64,000 bases of DNA from UMGS1613 sp963616135 (GTDB lineage Bacteria > Bacillota_I > Bacilli_A > RF39 > UBA660). The notes under the pieces are model-generated. The model had not been told where the DNA came from, did not search any database, and worked only from the letters and a program-made list of their open reading frames with translations. Below, piece after piece: positions 34,587-44,083 of this stretch. How positions within the stretch are numbered: the stretch's first letter is position 1; every line of letters begins with the position of its first letter. The position numbers and the translations under genes are program-made. Location: assembly GCA_963616135.1 (NCBI GenBank), contig CAVEJT010000001.1:80186-144185 (forward strand), in the 5' to 3' direction.

Positions 34587-36519
34587 ACGCAATAAGAAGA
34601 GTAGTATTATAATTGTCTTACTAATAATGTTAGTTGCCTCTTATTACACACTTAGAGTTTGTAGTCTTACAGAAATGGCTGGTAAGTTTGAATTTTCCCA
34701 GTTAACTGAAGCATTAGATAAACTTCATATTATTTCTACACCTGTTATTTTAAATATGAAGACTATTACTACTTCTTTGTTTGTTGGGATATTTACATGG
34801 GGAATTATTCAAACAGTTGCAAATCAAAATAAAAAGAATTTGCAAGAAAATACTTATGGTAGTGCAGAGTGGGAAGATCCAAAAGTAATAAAACCTTACT
34901 GTGAGAAAGAATTAGAAAAGAATCAAATATTTACTGCTACTGAAATGTTTGCTAAAAATATGCGAATATCTAAAAGAAATAGACATTTAATTTTAATTGG
35001 TAGACCAGGAAGTGGTAAATCAAGATATTATTTTAAAGTTAATTTATTAAATGCAAATGGAGAAACATTTGTTGTCACAGATCCGAAAGGCGAATTAGTC
35101 AGAGATTGTGGAATGTCTTTGATTAATCTCGGATATGATATTCGTGTTTTAAATCTAGTTGATAAATCAAAATCAGATCATTTTAATCCACTTATGTATA
35201 TAAAAAAAATCAATAAAACTATTGATAATAGTAAGGAAACTCAAGAATGGATAGCTGAAGATGATGTAATGACATTAATTAATACTATAATGTTAAATAC
35301 AAAATCAGAAACTATTGAATCCAATACTGGTGATCCATTCTGGGAGAAGGCAGAGATGGTTTTTCTTCAAGCAATTATTTATTATATAATTTTTAATTAT
35401 GATGATAAAGAAAAGAATTTTAAAACTGTTTTAAAATTAATTAGACTTGCTGAACCTGATAAAGAAGGAAATTCAACATTGAGTAGAATGTTTGATGTTT
35501 GGGCAGAAAAAGATCCAGAAAATATAGGTGTTAAGCAATGGAAACATTTTAAAGTATCTGCATCATCACCAAAAATGATGAGTACAATCATAATGACTGC
35601 ATCTGCACGTTTAGCACCTTTCAATATATCTGAAATAGAGTCTATGACTGTTGACGATACAATGGAATTAAATAGAATTGGTGGTAAGGGTGATGAGGGT
35701 AAAATTGCTTATTTCATCATTAATAGTCCAAACGATTCTACTTTCAATTTTATGGCTAGTATTTTATATACACAAATATTTTCAATAATAGATGCCAATG
35801 CTAGTAAAAATAATGGCTCTCTTTCTACTCCTGTTCAAATATACTGTGATGAGTGGGCACAACTAGGGGTAATCCCACGCTACTTAGAAAATTTGGCTTA
35901 TGTTCGTGGATTAAATTGTGGAATTACGACGTGTCTGCAAAGTCTATCTCAGTTGAAGAAGGTTTATAAGGATAATTGGGAAACGGCTTTGGATTGTTCA
36001 GACTACGTATTGTTTTTAGGTTCAAGGTCTAAAGAAACTTTAGAATATATGAGTAGCATGTTGGGTAAAAAAAGTTGGTATAAAAAGTCTTCTGGTCGTA
36101 CATATTCAAAACAAGGTTCATCATCTTATAACTGGGATATAGTTGGACGTGAGTTAGCATTTGTAGATGAACTTGCAAGAATGGAGAGTGGATATGGTAT
36201 TTTATTGGTTGCTGGTATGCGACCTTTTTATTCTAAATTATATGATTTAACTAAGCATCCTAGATATAATGAACTATTTGAAAGTTGGAATGAAAAGGAA
36301 ACAATTCAGAATAAATATGATCATTCGATAGAAAGGGGAAAAGATAAAGAAACAAAAAGAAAACAGCAGATGTTTAGAGAACTAGGATTAGGGTTTGTAA
36401 AAGTAAAACCAGAATTTAAAGCAAGAGATTTAACTCAATATGAAGAACGCAAGTTTAATGAAGATGCAATTTTGCTTTCTTCTAAGAGTTTAACGGATGA
36501 ATTATTGGATAATTTATAA
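34576..36519 (+). CDS. type IV coupling protein, VirD4/TraG family
   Basis: 647 residues, starting at TTG 34576 inside the upstream gene. Two membrane helices (about 10-30 and 58-84) anchor it, then Walker A GRPGSGKSR (about 142-150), VVTDPKGELV, DPFWEKAEMVFLQAII, Walker B with CDEWAQLG (about 424-430) and CLQSLSQLKKVYKDNW. It is the complete inner-membrane ATPase that links the relaxosome to the transfer channel. It is 190 residues longer than the membrane-less relative at 7391. Last gene of the block that begins at 29325; a T-rich stretch and hairpin copy 2 follow. Confidence 0.95.
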   Translation: MIVKRNKKSSIIIVLLIMLVASYYTLRVCSLTEMAGKFEFSQLTEALDKLHIISTPVILNMKTITTSLFVGIFTWGIIQTVANQNKKNLQENTYGSAEWEDPKVIKPYCEKELEKNQIFTATEMFAKNMRISKRNRHLILIGRPGSGKSRYYFKVNLLNANGETFVVTDPKGELVRDCGMSLINLGYDIRVLNLVDKSKSDHFNPLMYIKKINKTIDNSKETQEWIAEDDVMTLINTIMLNTKSETIESNTGDPFWEKAEMVFLQAIIYYIIFNYDDKEKNFKTVLKLIRLAEPDKEGNSTLSRMFDVWAEKDPENIGVKQWKHFKVSASSPKMMSTIIMTASARLAPFNISEIESMTVDDTMELNRIGGKGDEGKIAYFIINSPNDSTFNFMASILYTQIFSIIDANASKNNGSLSTPVQIYCDEWAQLGVIPRYLENLAYVRGLNCGITTCLQSLSQLKKVYKDNWETALDCSDYVLFLGSRSKETLEYMSSMLGKKSWYKKSSGRTYSKQGSSSYNWDIVGRELAFVDELARMESGYGILLVAGMRPFYSKLYDLTKHPRYNELFESWNEKETIQNKYDHSIERGKDKETKRKQQMFRELGLGFVKVKPEFKARDLTQYEERKFNEDAILLSSKSLTDELLDNL

Positions 36520-36567
36520 TTATCTTTTTTATGTTGTTTAAGTTGTTAAATTTTTTTTATATTAAGT

Positions 36568-36583
36568 GTTTACTAGTGTAAAC
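36568..36583 (+). promoter_or_regulatory. recurrent 16-bp palindromic site, copy 2
   Basis: GTTTACTAGTGTAAAC, preceded by TTTTTTTTATATTAAGT, 27 nt before ATG 36611. The following leader (AAAGAAAAGGAGAAAAA) is nearly the same as after copy 3. Confidence 0.7.
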
Positions 36584-36610
36584 GAAAAATTAAAGAAAAG
36601 GAGAAAAATT

Positions 36611-36937
36611 ATGGAAAAAAAGAATTTGGCAGTTAGAATTAAGCAGTTAAGTAAAAAAGTAGTTAGTTTGTTTAATGTAGTTTTATGTGGTTTTATTTTA
36701 AGTATTAATAGTGTATATGCACAAGGAAGTAATACAAGTAGTATTGATGGATTTATTACCTTTGTGTGTGATTGGTTGTTAAAGATTGGTGGTGTAGTTG
36801 CATTAATTGGTGCTGTTATGTTTGCTCTTGGATGGCAACGTGATGACGCTGAAGGTAAAAGTAGAGGATTGATGACTATGATGGCAGGTTTTATGGTTAT
36901 AGCAATTAGTCAATCAAAAGGTTTATTCGGATTATAA
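36611..36937 (+). CDS. small membrane protein, VirB2/TrbC-like pilin candidate
   Basis: 108 residues from ATG 36611 behind AAAGGAGAAAA. A basic N-terminus and hydrophobic segment (about 25-40) ending in VYAQG looks like a long signal peptide; two further membrane helices (about 52-76 and 85-105) follow, with GWQRDDAEGKSRG as the loop. Size and layout fit VirB2/TrbC-type pilins and the Maff2-like proteins that precede the VirB6 gene in Gram-positive ICEs. Seventeen nt separate it from the VirB6-like gene. Confidence 0.65.
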   Translation: MEKKNLAVRIKQLSKKVVSLFNVVLCGFILSINSVYAQGSNTSSIDGFITFVCDWLLKIGGVVALIGAVMFALGWQRDDAEGKSRGLMTMMAGFMVIAISQSKGLFGL

Positions 36938-36953
36938 GAAGGAGGATTAATAG

Positions 36954-37772
36954 ATGGCTGGATTAATTGAAAAAATATTTCAAATATCCTTTAAAATCTT
37001 AGGTTTTAAAATTGACATTAGTGATTTTGTTGGAACAATCCGTAATTTATGTAATTGGAATTCAATTACAAAAACCACTATATGGTCATTAGCTTCTAGT
37101 ATTCATTCTGTTATTGTACCAATCGGGTTAAGTTTATTAACCTTGTTCTTTTTATTAGATGTGACTAAAAAAGTAATGGATTATGAAAGATTTAGTTGGG
37201 AACGGATGGTATTTACTTTCATCCGTTTTCTTATCTTTAAAATGTTAATTGAAAATTCATTTGAATTACTTTCGTCTATAATGAGCATATCTAATAATAT
37301 TCTTACTCAGGTCACAAGTTCATTAACTTCATCATCAGCAATACCTAATTTGGCTACACAAATGGGGGATTTAGTTAGAAACGCTGGTAATATTGTTGAA
37401 CGAGGTTTTATGGGAATTATTATCTTAATTCTTTATATACCTTTTATGGGTACATTAATTGGTGTTTTAGTGCAAGTATTTTTGCGTATAGGTAAGTTGA
37501 TACTAAGTTTTGCATTTTCTCCTATACCTATTGCAATCGGAACTTGGGAAGATGGTCAGAATGTTTGTAAAAGATTCATAATGTCTATTATTGCTTTAGG
37601 TTTTGAAGCATCAATGATTGTCGTAGCAACGGCAATATATTCATTGGCTTTATCCACATTAACTGATGCTGGTTCGATTAGTTCAATGGTAGCAATAATG
37701 TTCTTGAATGGTTTCTTAATGGCAATGATTTCTATGACTAGTACAATGGCAGAAAGGTGGGTAGGTGCATAA
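36954..37772 (+). CDS. VirB6/TrbL-like polytopic conjugation channel protein
   Basis: 272 residues with at least five membrane helices, among them SLASSIHSVIVPIGLSLLTL, FMGIIILILYIPFMGTLIG and IALGFEASMIVVATAIYSLA. A long hydrophilic N-terminus precedes them. Position between the pilin-like gene and PrgI identifies it as the VirB6/TrbL-type channel subunit. AAGGAGG precedes ATG 36954. Its TAA overlaps the PrgI ATG by one base, a coupled junction. Confidence 0.8.
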   Translation: MAGLIEKIFQISFKILGFKIDISDFVGTIRNLCNWNSITKTTIWSLASSIHSVIVPIGLSLLTLFFLLDVTKKVMDYERFSWERMVFTFIRFLIFKMLIENSFELLSSIMSISNNILTQVTSSLTSSSAIPNLATQMGDLVRNAGNIVERGFMGIIILILYIPFMGTLIGVLVQVFLRIGKLILSFAFSPIPIAIGTWEDGQNVCKRFIMSIIALGFEASMIVVATAIYSLALSTLTDAGSISSMVAIMFLNGFLMAMISMTSTMAERWVGA

Positions 37773-38386
37773 TGGATAGGATAGAACCAAGAATACATGA
37801 TGAAATAAAGGATTATAAAGAAAAATTTTATAATTTTACTTTAAGACAATGGTTATTTGGAATTCTTCTTATTATAACTATCGTACCGTTATATTTATTT
37901 TTAACACCTAAAATCGGTAGTAATCTTACAGGGTGGATAGTTATTATTGCTGCTATACCAATAGGTTTTTTTGGATTTATTCCTATTCAAGGATTAAACG
38001 CAGAACGTATAATTTTTTACTGGAAACGTAATTATATCAATTTTGCTAAACCTATTTTATATAAAACTGAAGCAGAATTATTAGAAGAAAAAACTAATAA
38101 AAAGAAGACTGGAAAACCTAAAAATAAAAAAGAAGTAAAGAGTAGTAAAAAACAAGAAAAATTAAAATTAAAAGAATTAAAAAAAGAACGTAATAAGCAA
38201 AGAGAATTGGCACGTGCTAAAAAGAAATTTGGAATAAATACATTAGAAAATACTACTAGCAACTTTTCGTTAAGTCAGCAAGAGGCACAAGTGCTATTAA
38301 AACTCGCTAAACAAGTTGTTGGAAAGGATAATAGTGTGATATATGAAACAGAAAAAGAAAACATTGAAAAAGAAACAAAAGAATAA
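37772..38386 (+). CDS. PrgI-family (VirB3-like) conjugation protein
   Basis: 204 residues from ATG 37772. The N-terminal 95 residues match the PrgI family: NFTLRQWLFGILLIITIVPL (helix 1), GWIVIIAAIPIGFFGFIPI (helix 2) and ERIIFYWKRNYINFAKP. The C-terminal half is a very Lys-rich cytoplasmic tail (KELKKERNKQRELARAKKK). PrgI/VirB3 works with the VirB4 ATPase, and its 3' end overlaps the VirB4 start by 44 nt, as in related elements. Confidence 0.88.
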   Translation: MDRIEPRIHDEIKDYKEKFYNFTLRQWLFGILLIITIVPLYLFLTPKIGSNLTGWIVIIAAIPIGFFGFIPIQGLNAERIIFYWKRNYINFAKPILYKTEAELLEEKTNKKKTGKPKNKKEVKSSKKQEKLKLKELKKERNKQRELARAKKKFGINTLENTTSNFSLSQQEAQVLLKLAKQVVGKDNSVIYETEKENIEKETKE

Positions 38387-40757
38387 CGTATTACCAAATA
38401 AAGTATTCATTCCTAAAACTAATCAAGAAATTATTTCTTATATGTTTAAGGAAGTTGATGAAAGAACAGGGATATTTAGAATAGATGAAGATACATATTC
38501 TATTTGTATTGAATATTCTGATGTATCATTTGCAAAAGCTAATGATGAAGAAGCAGAAAATATTTTCTTTAAGTGGTTAGAATATTTACATTCTTTTAGG
38601 GAAGATACACATATACAAGTTATTAATGCAGGTACTCCTATCAAAACGGAAAAATATAAAGAAAAGTTTATATTCGAAAAAGAGCATTTAAAAAGTGAAA
38701 AGCAAATTCAAATTGCTGATGAATTAAATACTCTAATAACTAATTCGCTTGGTACTAATGAAGATACATTGCAAACAAAAAGATTTATAGTAATTTCTTT
38801 AAAAGCAAAAAACTTTATAGAAGCAAACGCATTATTTTTAAATATCTTTCTGAAAACTGAGCAGAAGTTTAAAGAATTAAAATCAAAGGTTAATTTAATT
38901 TCAGTTAAGGATAGATTAAAATTTATATATAATTTTTTTAATATATTATCAGTAGAAGATAATAATATTGAGAATATAATTGAATATGCAAAAAATCAAA
39001 ACTTAACTATATTTGATGTAATTGCTCCTAAAAAGGTTCTTATGCGTGAGTCTGATCTTATAGAAATAGATGATAAAAAATTTATCAGAGTTTTATATGT
39101 TTCTAAATTACCTAAGAGTCTAACTCCAAGATTTTATAATAGAATTACTACAATGGATGATATTAATATAATAACAACATTAAATATTAATCCTACCAAT
39201 TCTGCTAAGATGATTAAAGTAGTAGATAAAAGTCTGTCTGCTATGGAAACTGAAAGATTAGAAAAAATTAAAAGGGCAGGAAAAAGTAATCTTGACTATG
39301 AGTATGTGAAAGATAAAAAACTAGAAACAAAAATATCTAATGCAGAACAATTACAATATGATTTGCAAAAGAATAATCAAAAGATATTCCAAAATAATTT
39401 TTTAGTGTGTATAACTGCTAATAGTTTTGAAGAGTTAGAAGATCAAACAGTTAGAGTTCAAGAAATTGCTGCTGAAATGTTAGTTGAAATGAAGCCGTTG
39501 TTATGGCAACAATTAGAGGGAATACAGAATATTCTTCCTTTAGGTCATAATAGTCTTCAATTTCAAAGAACTTTAACTAGTGAAGCAACAGCAGTAAATG
39601 TACCATTTAATAGTAAAGATTTCAATCATGAGAAATCTTTATTTTATGGTGTTAATCTTGTTAGTAAAAATGCAATTTTCTGTGATAGGAAAAAATTAAT
39701 CAATGGTAATGGATGTGTACTTGCTACTTCTGGTGCTGGAAAATCTTTTAATGTTAAAACCATTATAGAGCAAATTTTAATTCGTTATCCAGAAGATGAG
39801 ATATGTATTATAGAGCCACAAAATGAATATGGTGGATTATTAGATGTTTTTGATGGACAAAAGATAATTATATCCACTAATTCTGATACACACATTAATC
39901 CGTTTGATTTGTCTTTAAATTATGGATGTAGTGATAGTGGAAAGAGCGAACCAGTAAAAAGCAAAGTTGAATATATTATTGCTTTTTTAGAAAGTATAGT
40001 GGGAGCAAATGCTTTATCTGGTGGTCAAAAAACTATTATTGATCGTTGTACTAAGATTATTTTTGAGGATTATGAGAAAAGTAATTTTACTGATGATAGT
40101 TTATTACCAACATTACCATCTTTTTATGATATGCTTTTGAAACAACCTGAAGAAGAAGCAAAAGATTTAGCATTAATCATTGAAAGATATGTAAAAGGTT
40201 CTATGGATTTATTCTCTAAGAGAACCAATATAGATATTCAAAATAGATTAGTATCGTTTGATATTAGTCAGTTGTCTGCATCATTACAAACTACTGGATA
40301 TCTTGTAGTATTGGATCACATTCAGAATAGATTGGCAAAGAATAAAGAGTTGGGAAAATATACGTGGATTTTTATAGATGAATTTCACATCTTACTTGCT
40401 AATCCTTATTCTGCACAATATGTAGCCAATTTTTATAAAACAGGAAGAAAGTTAAATGCTTTGAATACAGTAATCTCACAACAAATTTCTCATTTACTGC
40501 GATCGGAATCTGGAAAAGATATTTTGTCTAATTCTGAGTTTGCTCTAATATTAAAACAAAAACCTTTAGATTTACCATCTATTTGTAATATTTTTAATAT
40601 TAGTGATGAAGAATCAATGTATGTTCAAGGTGATGCTCCTACTGGACAAGGTTTAGTAGTATTTGGTTCTGATGTTATTCCTTTTACTAATAAAGTACCA
40701 AAAGATTATTTAATCTATCAAGTTAATAATACAGATAGTCAAGTACAGGCAAGATAA
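38343..40757 (+). CDS. VirB4/TraE-family conjugation ATPase
   Basis: 804 residues. A Lys-rich start (KQKKKTLKKKQKN) is followed by the VirB4 N-terminal domain, Walker A ATSGAGKSF (about 461-467), ICIIEPQNEYGGLLD, HINPFDLS and Walker B WIFIDEFHILL (about 674-684), with a conserved TGRKLNALNTVISQQISH segment. This is the main hexameric ATPase that powers the type IV secretion channel. ATG 38343 overlaps the PrgI gene. Length is typical. The stop is followed after 2 nt by the CHAP-protein start. Confidence 0.95.
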   Translation: MKQKKKTLKKKQKNNVLPNKVFIPKTNQEIISYMFKEVDERTGIFRIDEDTYSICIEYSDVSFAKANDEEAENIFFKWLEYLHSFREDTHIQVINAGTPIKTEKYKEKFIFEKEHLKSEKQIQIADELNTLITNSLGTNEDTLQTKRFIVISLKAKNFIEANALFLNIFLKTEQKFKELKSKVNLISVKDRLKFIYNFFNILSVEDNNIENIIEYAKNQNLTIFDVIAPKKVLMRESDLIEIDDKKFIRVLYVSKLPKSLTPRFYNRITTMDDINIITTLNINPTNSAKMIKVVDKSLSAMETERLEKIKRAGKSNLDYEYVKDKKLETKISNAEQLQYDLQKNNQKIFQNNFLVCITANSFEELEDQTVRVQEIAAEMLVEMKPLLWQQLEGIQNILPLGHNSLQFQRTLTSEATAVNVPFNSKDFNHEKSLFYGVNLVSKNAIFCDRKKLINGNGCVLATSGAGKSFNVKTIIEQILIRYPEDEICIIEPQNEYGGLLDVFDGQKIIISTNSDTHINPFDLSLNYGCSDSGKSEPVKSKVEYIIAFLESIVGANALSGGQKTIIDRCTKIIFEDYEKSNFTDDSLLPTLPSFYDMLLKQPEEEAKDLALIIERYVKGSMDLFSKRTNIDIQNRLVSFDISQLSASLQTTGYLVVLDHIQNRLAKNKELGKYTWIFIDEFHILLANPYSAQYVANFYKTGRKLNALNTVISQQISHLLRSESGKDILSNSEFALILKQKPLDLPSICNIFNISDEESMYVQGDAPTGQGLVVFGSDVIPFTNKVPKDYLIYQVNNTDSQVQAR

Positions 40758-40759
40758 TT

Positions 40760-42577
40760 ATGAAAGATAATACTGAAAGAGATGTTAAGAGGTCAATTGA
40801 TAGATTATCAACATTATCATCAGAAGCATCAAGTCATACATTTAAATCAGTAGATAAAATAGCAAAAAAAGCATCTGATTTGATTGAAAACAGATCCATA
40901 GAACAAAATCTAGCAGAAAAAGAGAAGGAAGTAGAATCAAGATTAAAAACATCAGAATATGTCCAAGAAAATAATAATGAAACGGATTTATCAACAGAAG
41001 GCAATAATGATTCTACAAGTAAGTTGAAAACAAATGTTAATAACGACACATCATCAACAACTAACTTTCAGGAAGAAAAAGATGTAGAAGCAAAAGATTC
41101 TGATAAGGATATTCCTAAGAAAAGTAAATTAAAAACAGTTGTAGAAAAAACTAATAAAAAAATATTCAAATTTAATGATAATCAAGGAAAGGTATCAAAG
41201 GTAGCAACCACAGTTAGTAAAGGTGGCGAAAAATTATCTAAAGCAGGTAGAAGTATTGTTAAAACATCAAGAGAACTAAATAAGGCAATGAGTGAAAATG
41301 GTAGTGGTGTAGATTATATAAATGAAAAAATAACTCGTAAAATTAAAACTAAGGCATCTAATAAAATTAAAAAGAAAACAAAAAAAGTCGCAAGTAAAAT
41401 AGGAAAAAAGTTTAATCAAACTATTGGTAAAAAATTATTTCAAGTTGCAAAAACTATTGTTATGAAATTAATAAAGATGCTTATATCATTATTAGCTGCA
41501 TTGGCAGAATTTATTATTCCATTGGCACTTATTCTTATAATAATAATTTCAGTATGTTCTATATTTGGTTCTACTATGTCTGAAAGTTCTCTCAGTTCAT
41601 ATCAACAATATATGAATTCCATTCAAGAGGAGTATGACAAAAAAGTTGATGAATTCTTAGAAGAAAATCCAGATGGAGAAGTTTTTGCTGTTGGTGGCAG
41701 TTATGGTAGAATTGATTGGAGAATTCCATTATCCATAATGCAAGGTACAGGAGCAGAATTAGAATTCGATCAAACTGAAAAAGATTTAATACAAAAATTT
41801 AAATCTGAAGGTTTATTGGAAAAACATGAGATATTGGAACAGGTTGTATATGATACAGATGAGGCAGGTAATACAACAGAAACTACAAAAAAAGTATTAG
41901 TAATTACCAATAGCATGTATGAAGATTATATGGATTGGTGTCGTGATAATTATAGTAATATTGCTAACTTTAATAAAGCAAAAAAAGTATCTAATGGAAC
42001 AGAAACTTATTTTACTAAAGATCAATTAGATATGATAAGTTTATTGTATAATTCAGATTTTTTTGCAGATGCTTTAGGTAGTAGTTTTAAAACACGAACT
42101 CCTACTTATGGAAAAACAAATATACCATTGAATCTTAATACCGAACATTTTAATGAAAAAAATGCTTTAACAAATGCTGGTTTTAAGGGACAATGTACTT
42201 GGTTTAGTTATGGTCGTGCATTACAAGTATCTGGAAAAAAGATGCCAACAGGAAACGCACAAACTTGGATTACTTCTGCAATATCAATGGGATATGAAAC
42301 TGGTACTCAACCTTCATATAATTCTGTTGTAGTATTGTCTTCCAAGAGATTTGGACATGTTGCTTTTGTAGAAGCTTATGATGGAAAAACAATAACTATA
42401 TCTGAAGGAAATGTTGGTAATGCTTGTAGAAGTGATGATTCATGTAGTCAAGTAGAATATGCTAATAAACATGCAAATGAGTTAGTAAGAACAAAAACTT
42501 ATAGTTCGTTTGATGAGTATAGAAGAATAAATAAAAATAATGGATACACCATTATAGGATTTATATATTTAGATTAA
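40760..42577 (+). CDS. membrane-anchored CHAP hydrolase (VirB1-like, CD1108 type)
   Basis: 605 residues. Long charged N-terminus (about 1-230, Lys/Ser/Glu rich), one membrane helix at about 238-268 (FIIPLALILIIIISVCSIFG), an extracellular stalk, and a C-terminal CHAP domain with Cys in GQCTWFSYGRAL (about 478), His in RFGHVAFVEAY (about 531) and Glu/Asn in ISEGNVG. CHAP enzymes cut peptidoglycan crosslinks, here to open the wall for the transfer channel. The lysozyme-like domain seen in some relatives is not evident; the stalk (PLSIMQGTGAELEFD) takes its place. Confidence 0.88.
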   Translation: MKDNTERDVKRSIDRLSTLSSEASSHTFKSVDKIAKKASDLIENRSIEQNLAEKEKEVESRLKTSEYVQENNNETDLSTEGNNDSTSKLKTNVNNDTSSTTNFQEEKDVEAKDSDKDIPKKSKLKTVVEKTNKKIFKFNDNQGKVSKVATTVSKGGEKLSKAGRSIVKTSRELNKAMSENGSGVDYINEKITRKIKTKASNKIKKKTKKVASKIGKKFNQTIGKKLFQVAKTIVMKLIKMLISLLAALAEFIIPLALILIIIISVCSIFGSTMSESSLSSYQQYMNSIQEEYDKKVDEFLEENPDGEVFAVGGSYGRIDWRIPLSIMQGTGAELEFDQTEKDLIQKFKSEGLLEKHEILEQVVYDTDEAGNTTETTKKVLVITNSMYEDYMDWCRDNYSNIANFNKAKKVSNGTETYFTKDQLDMISLLYNSDFFADALGSSFKTRTPTYGKTNIPLNLNTEHFNEKNALTNAGFKGQCTWFSYGRALQVSGKKMPTGNAQTWITSAISMGYETGTQPSYNSVVVLSSKRFGHVAFVEAYDGKTITISEGNVGNACRSDDSCSQVEYANKHANELVRTKTYSSFDEYRRINKNNGYTIIGFIYLD

Positions 42578-42588
42578 AAGGAGAAAAA

Positions 42589-43005
42589 ATGAAAAAGAAA
42601 AAATTATGGATACTACTTATTGTAGTATTATTTGTTTGTAGTCTTACATCAGTATTGTTTAATTATAAAAATATAAAAAGGAATATAGAAATTGCTAAAG
42701 AAGAACAAGTTGAAAAAGAAAGAAAAGAAGAAATGCTAAAACAGGATTTAATTAGTCCTGTTTTAATTTTAAAGCAAGATAAATTAATAATGTATCAAGG
42801 TGATGAATTAAATTATAAATCATTTATAAAAGAAGCAACTGATAATTTAGAAGGAGATTTAACTGATAGAGTTAAATATACAAAAATAGATACTTCTAAA
42901 ACAGGAGAATTTTATGTTGATTATGAAGTAAGTGATTCAGCATCAAATGTTATTAAGGCAAGATTATTAGTAATTATTCGTGAAAAGCCAAATTTTAAGG
43001 ATTAA
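42589..43005 (+). CDS. single-pass membrane protein with DUF5011-like Ig domain
   Basis: 138 residues. Membrane helix at about 5-22 (LWILLIVVLFVCSLTSVLF), a short coiled segment, then an extracellular Ig-like domain of DUF5011/HYR type: MYQGDELNYKSFIKEATDNL and VDYEVSDSASNVIKARLLV. It has the same topology as the next gene at 43031, of which it looks like a short paralogue. Probably a structural subunit at the outer face of the channel. ATG behind AAAGGAG. Confidence 0.75.
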   Translation: MKKKKLWILLIVVLFVCSLTSVLFNYKNIKRNIEIAKEEQVEKERKEEMLKQDLISPVLILKQDKLIMYQGDELNYKSFIKEATDNLEGDLTDRVKYTKIDTSKTGEFYVDYEVSDSASNVIKARLLVIIREKPNFKD

Positions 43006-43030
43006 TTTAATATAAGTGAGGTGATGAAAT

Positions 43031-43774
43031 ATGACTGATGAACAGTTATTAACAATGTTTCGTAAGTATAAGAAAAAGAGAAATATAATTATAATTTCAA
43101 TATTGGTAATTATTATTAGCTCTATATTTATATTTTTATCTATCAGTAATACTTCATCTAAAAATGATGCAAAAAGCAAAGAAATTACTAATGTATCAAA
43201 AGAAAAAGATGAAATAGCTCCAGTTATAAAACTTAATACTAATTATATAGAAATTATTGAAGGAGGTGATGTGGATTATTTAAAATATATTGAAAGTGTT
43301 ATAGATGATAAGGATGGAGATCTTTTAGAAAGTATTACTTATAATGAAATAGATACAACAAAAATTGGTGAACAGAAAATAATATATACTGTTTCAGATT
43401 CTTCTGGTAATACATCACAAGAAGTTGTTGTAGTTAATGTACTAAAAAAAGAAGAACCAATAGAAGAAACAAAAGAAAATACTTCATCAAATTCTAGTAG
43501 TGTTGAGTCTTCAAAAAAAGAAGAACAACAGCCATCAAATAGTGTGTCAAATAATACAACTACAAAACCTGAGCCACCATCTAATAATCAAGTAGAAGAT
43601 ACACCTTCTACAAAAAAAATAATAAAATATTTTTTGTTTAAAGATGGATATACTATGCAAAATGTTTCAGAAGCATGTGCAACTGAATTGAAAAAGACAA
43701 ACAGAACAGGTATTTGTAGTCCAATTCAAGATGAAAATGGCATCTATTTGGGTATGAAATTAGAAACAAATTAA
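43031..43774 (+). CDS. single-pass membrane protein with DUF5011-like domain and Ser/Thr-rich linker
   Basis: 247 residues. Membrane helix at about 20-38 (IIIISILVIIISSIFIFLSI), Ig-like DUF5011 domain at about 62-138 (IIEGGDVDYLKYIESVIDD, IIYTVSDSSGNTSQEVVV), a linker rich in Ser, Thr, Pro and Glu (about 140-195), and a C-terminal cap with two Cys (SEACATELKKTNRTGICSP). GTGAGGTGATG lies upstream of the ATG. Tandem paralogue of 42589 with an added C-terminal domain. Confidence 0.75.
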   Translation: MTDEQLLTMFRKYKKKRNIIIISILVIIISSIFIFLSISNTSSKNDAKSKEITNVSKEKDEIAPVIKLNTNYIEIIEGGDVDYLKYIESVIDDKDGDLLESITYNEIDTTKIGEQKIIYTVSDSSGNTSQEVVVVNVLKKEEPIEETKENTSSNSSSVESSKKEEQQPSNSVSNNTTTKPEPPSNNQVEDTPSTKKIIKYFLFKDGYTMQNVSEACATELKKTNRTGICSPIQDENGIYLGMKLETN

Positions 43775-43796
43775 TTTAGAAAAGGGAGATGTATAA

Positions 43797-44024
43797 ATGA
43801 ATAAAGAATATATAAAAGAATTATTTGAAGAAGAAAAAGAAGTCTTTATCCATCATGGATTAGATATAGAAACTCCAGAAGATTTGGAGGATTTTATGGA
43901 ATCAATTATAATTTCAAATATGCAATTTGAGTTTGATATATCTCCAAATGCAGATAAATTATTTAATAGGGATAAAGAAAATACTAAAGAATTATCAAAT
44001 GAAGATCATGATATAGAAAAATGA
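43797..44024 (+). CDS. small acidic protein, unknown function
   Basis: 75 residues, strongly acidic (LFEEEKEVFIHHGLDIETPE, LEDFMESIIISN). Not recognised. ATG behind AAAGGGAGATG. It ends with TGA just before the T-run and hairpin copy 3, closing the block that began at 36611. Confidence 0.55.
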   Translation: MNKEYIKELFEEEKEVFIHHGLDIETPEDLEDFMESIIISNMQFEFDISPNADKLFNRDKENTKELSNEDHDIEK

Positions 44025-44041
44025 TTTTTTTTACATTGAGT

Positions 44042-44057
44042 GTTTACTAGTGTAAAC
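44042..44057 (+). promoter_or_regulatory. recurrent 16-bp palindromic site, copy 3
   Basis: GTTTACTAGTGTAAAC, identical to copy 2, preceded by TTTTTTTTACATTGAGT and followed by AAAGAAAAGGAGAAAAAA; 26 nt before the ATG of an XRE regulator. Confidence 0.7.
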
Positions 44058-44083
44058 AAAAAGATAAAGAAAAGGAGAAAAAA

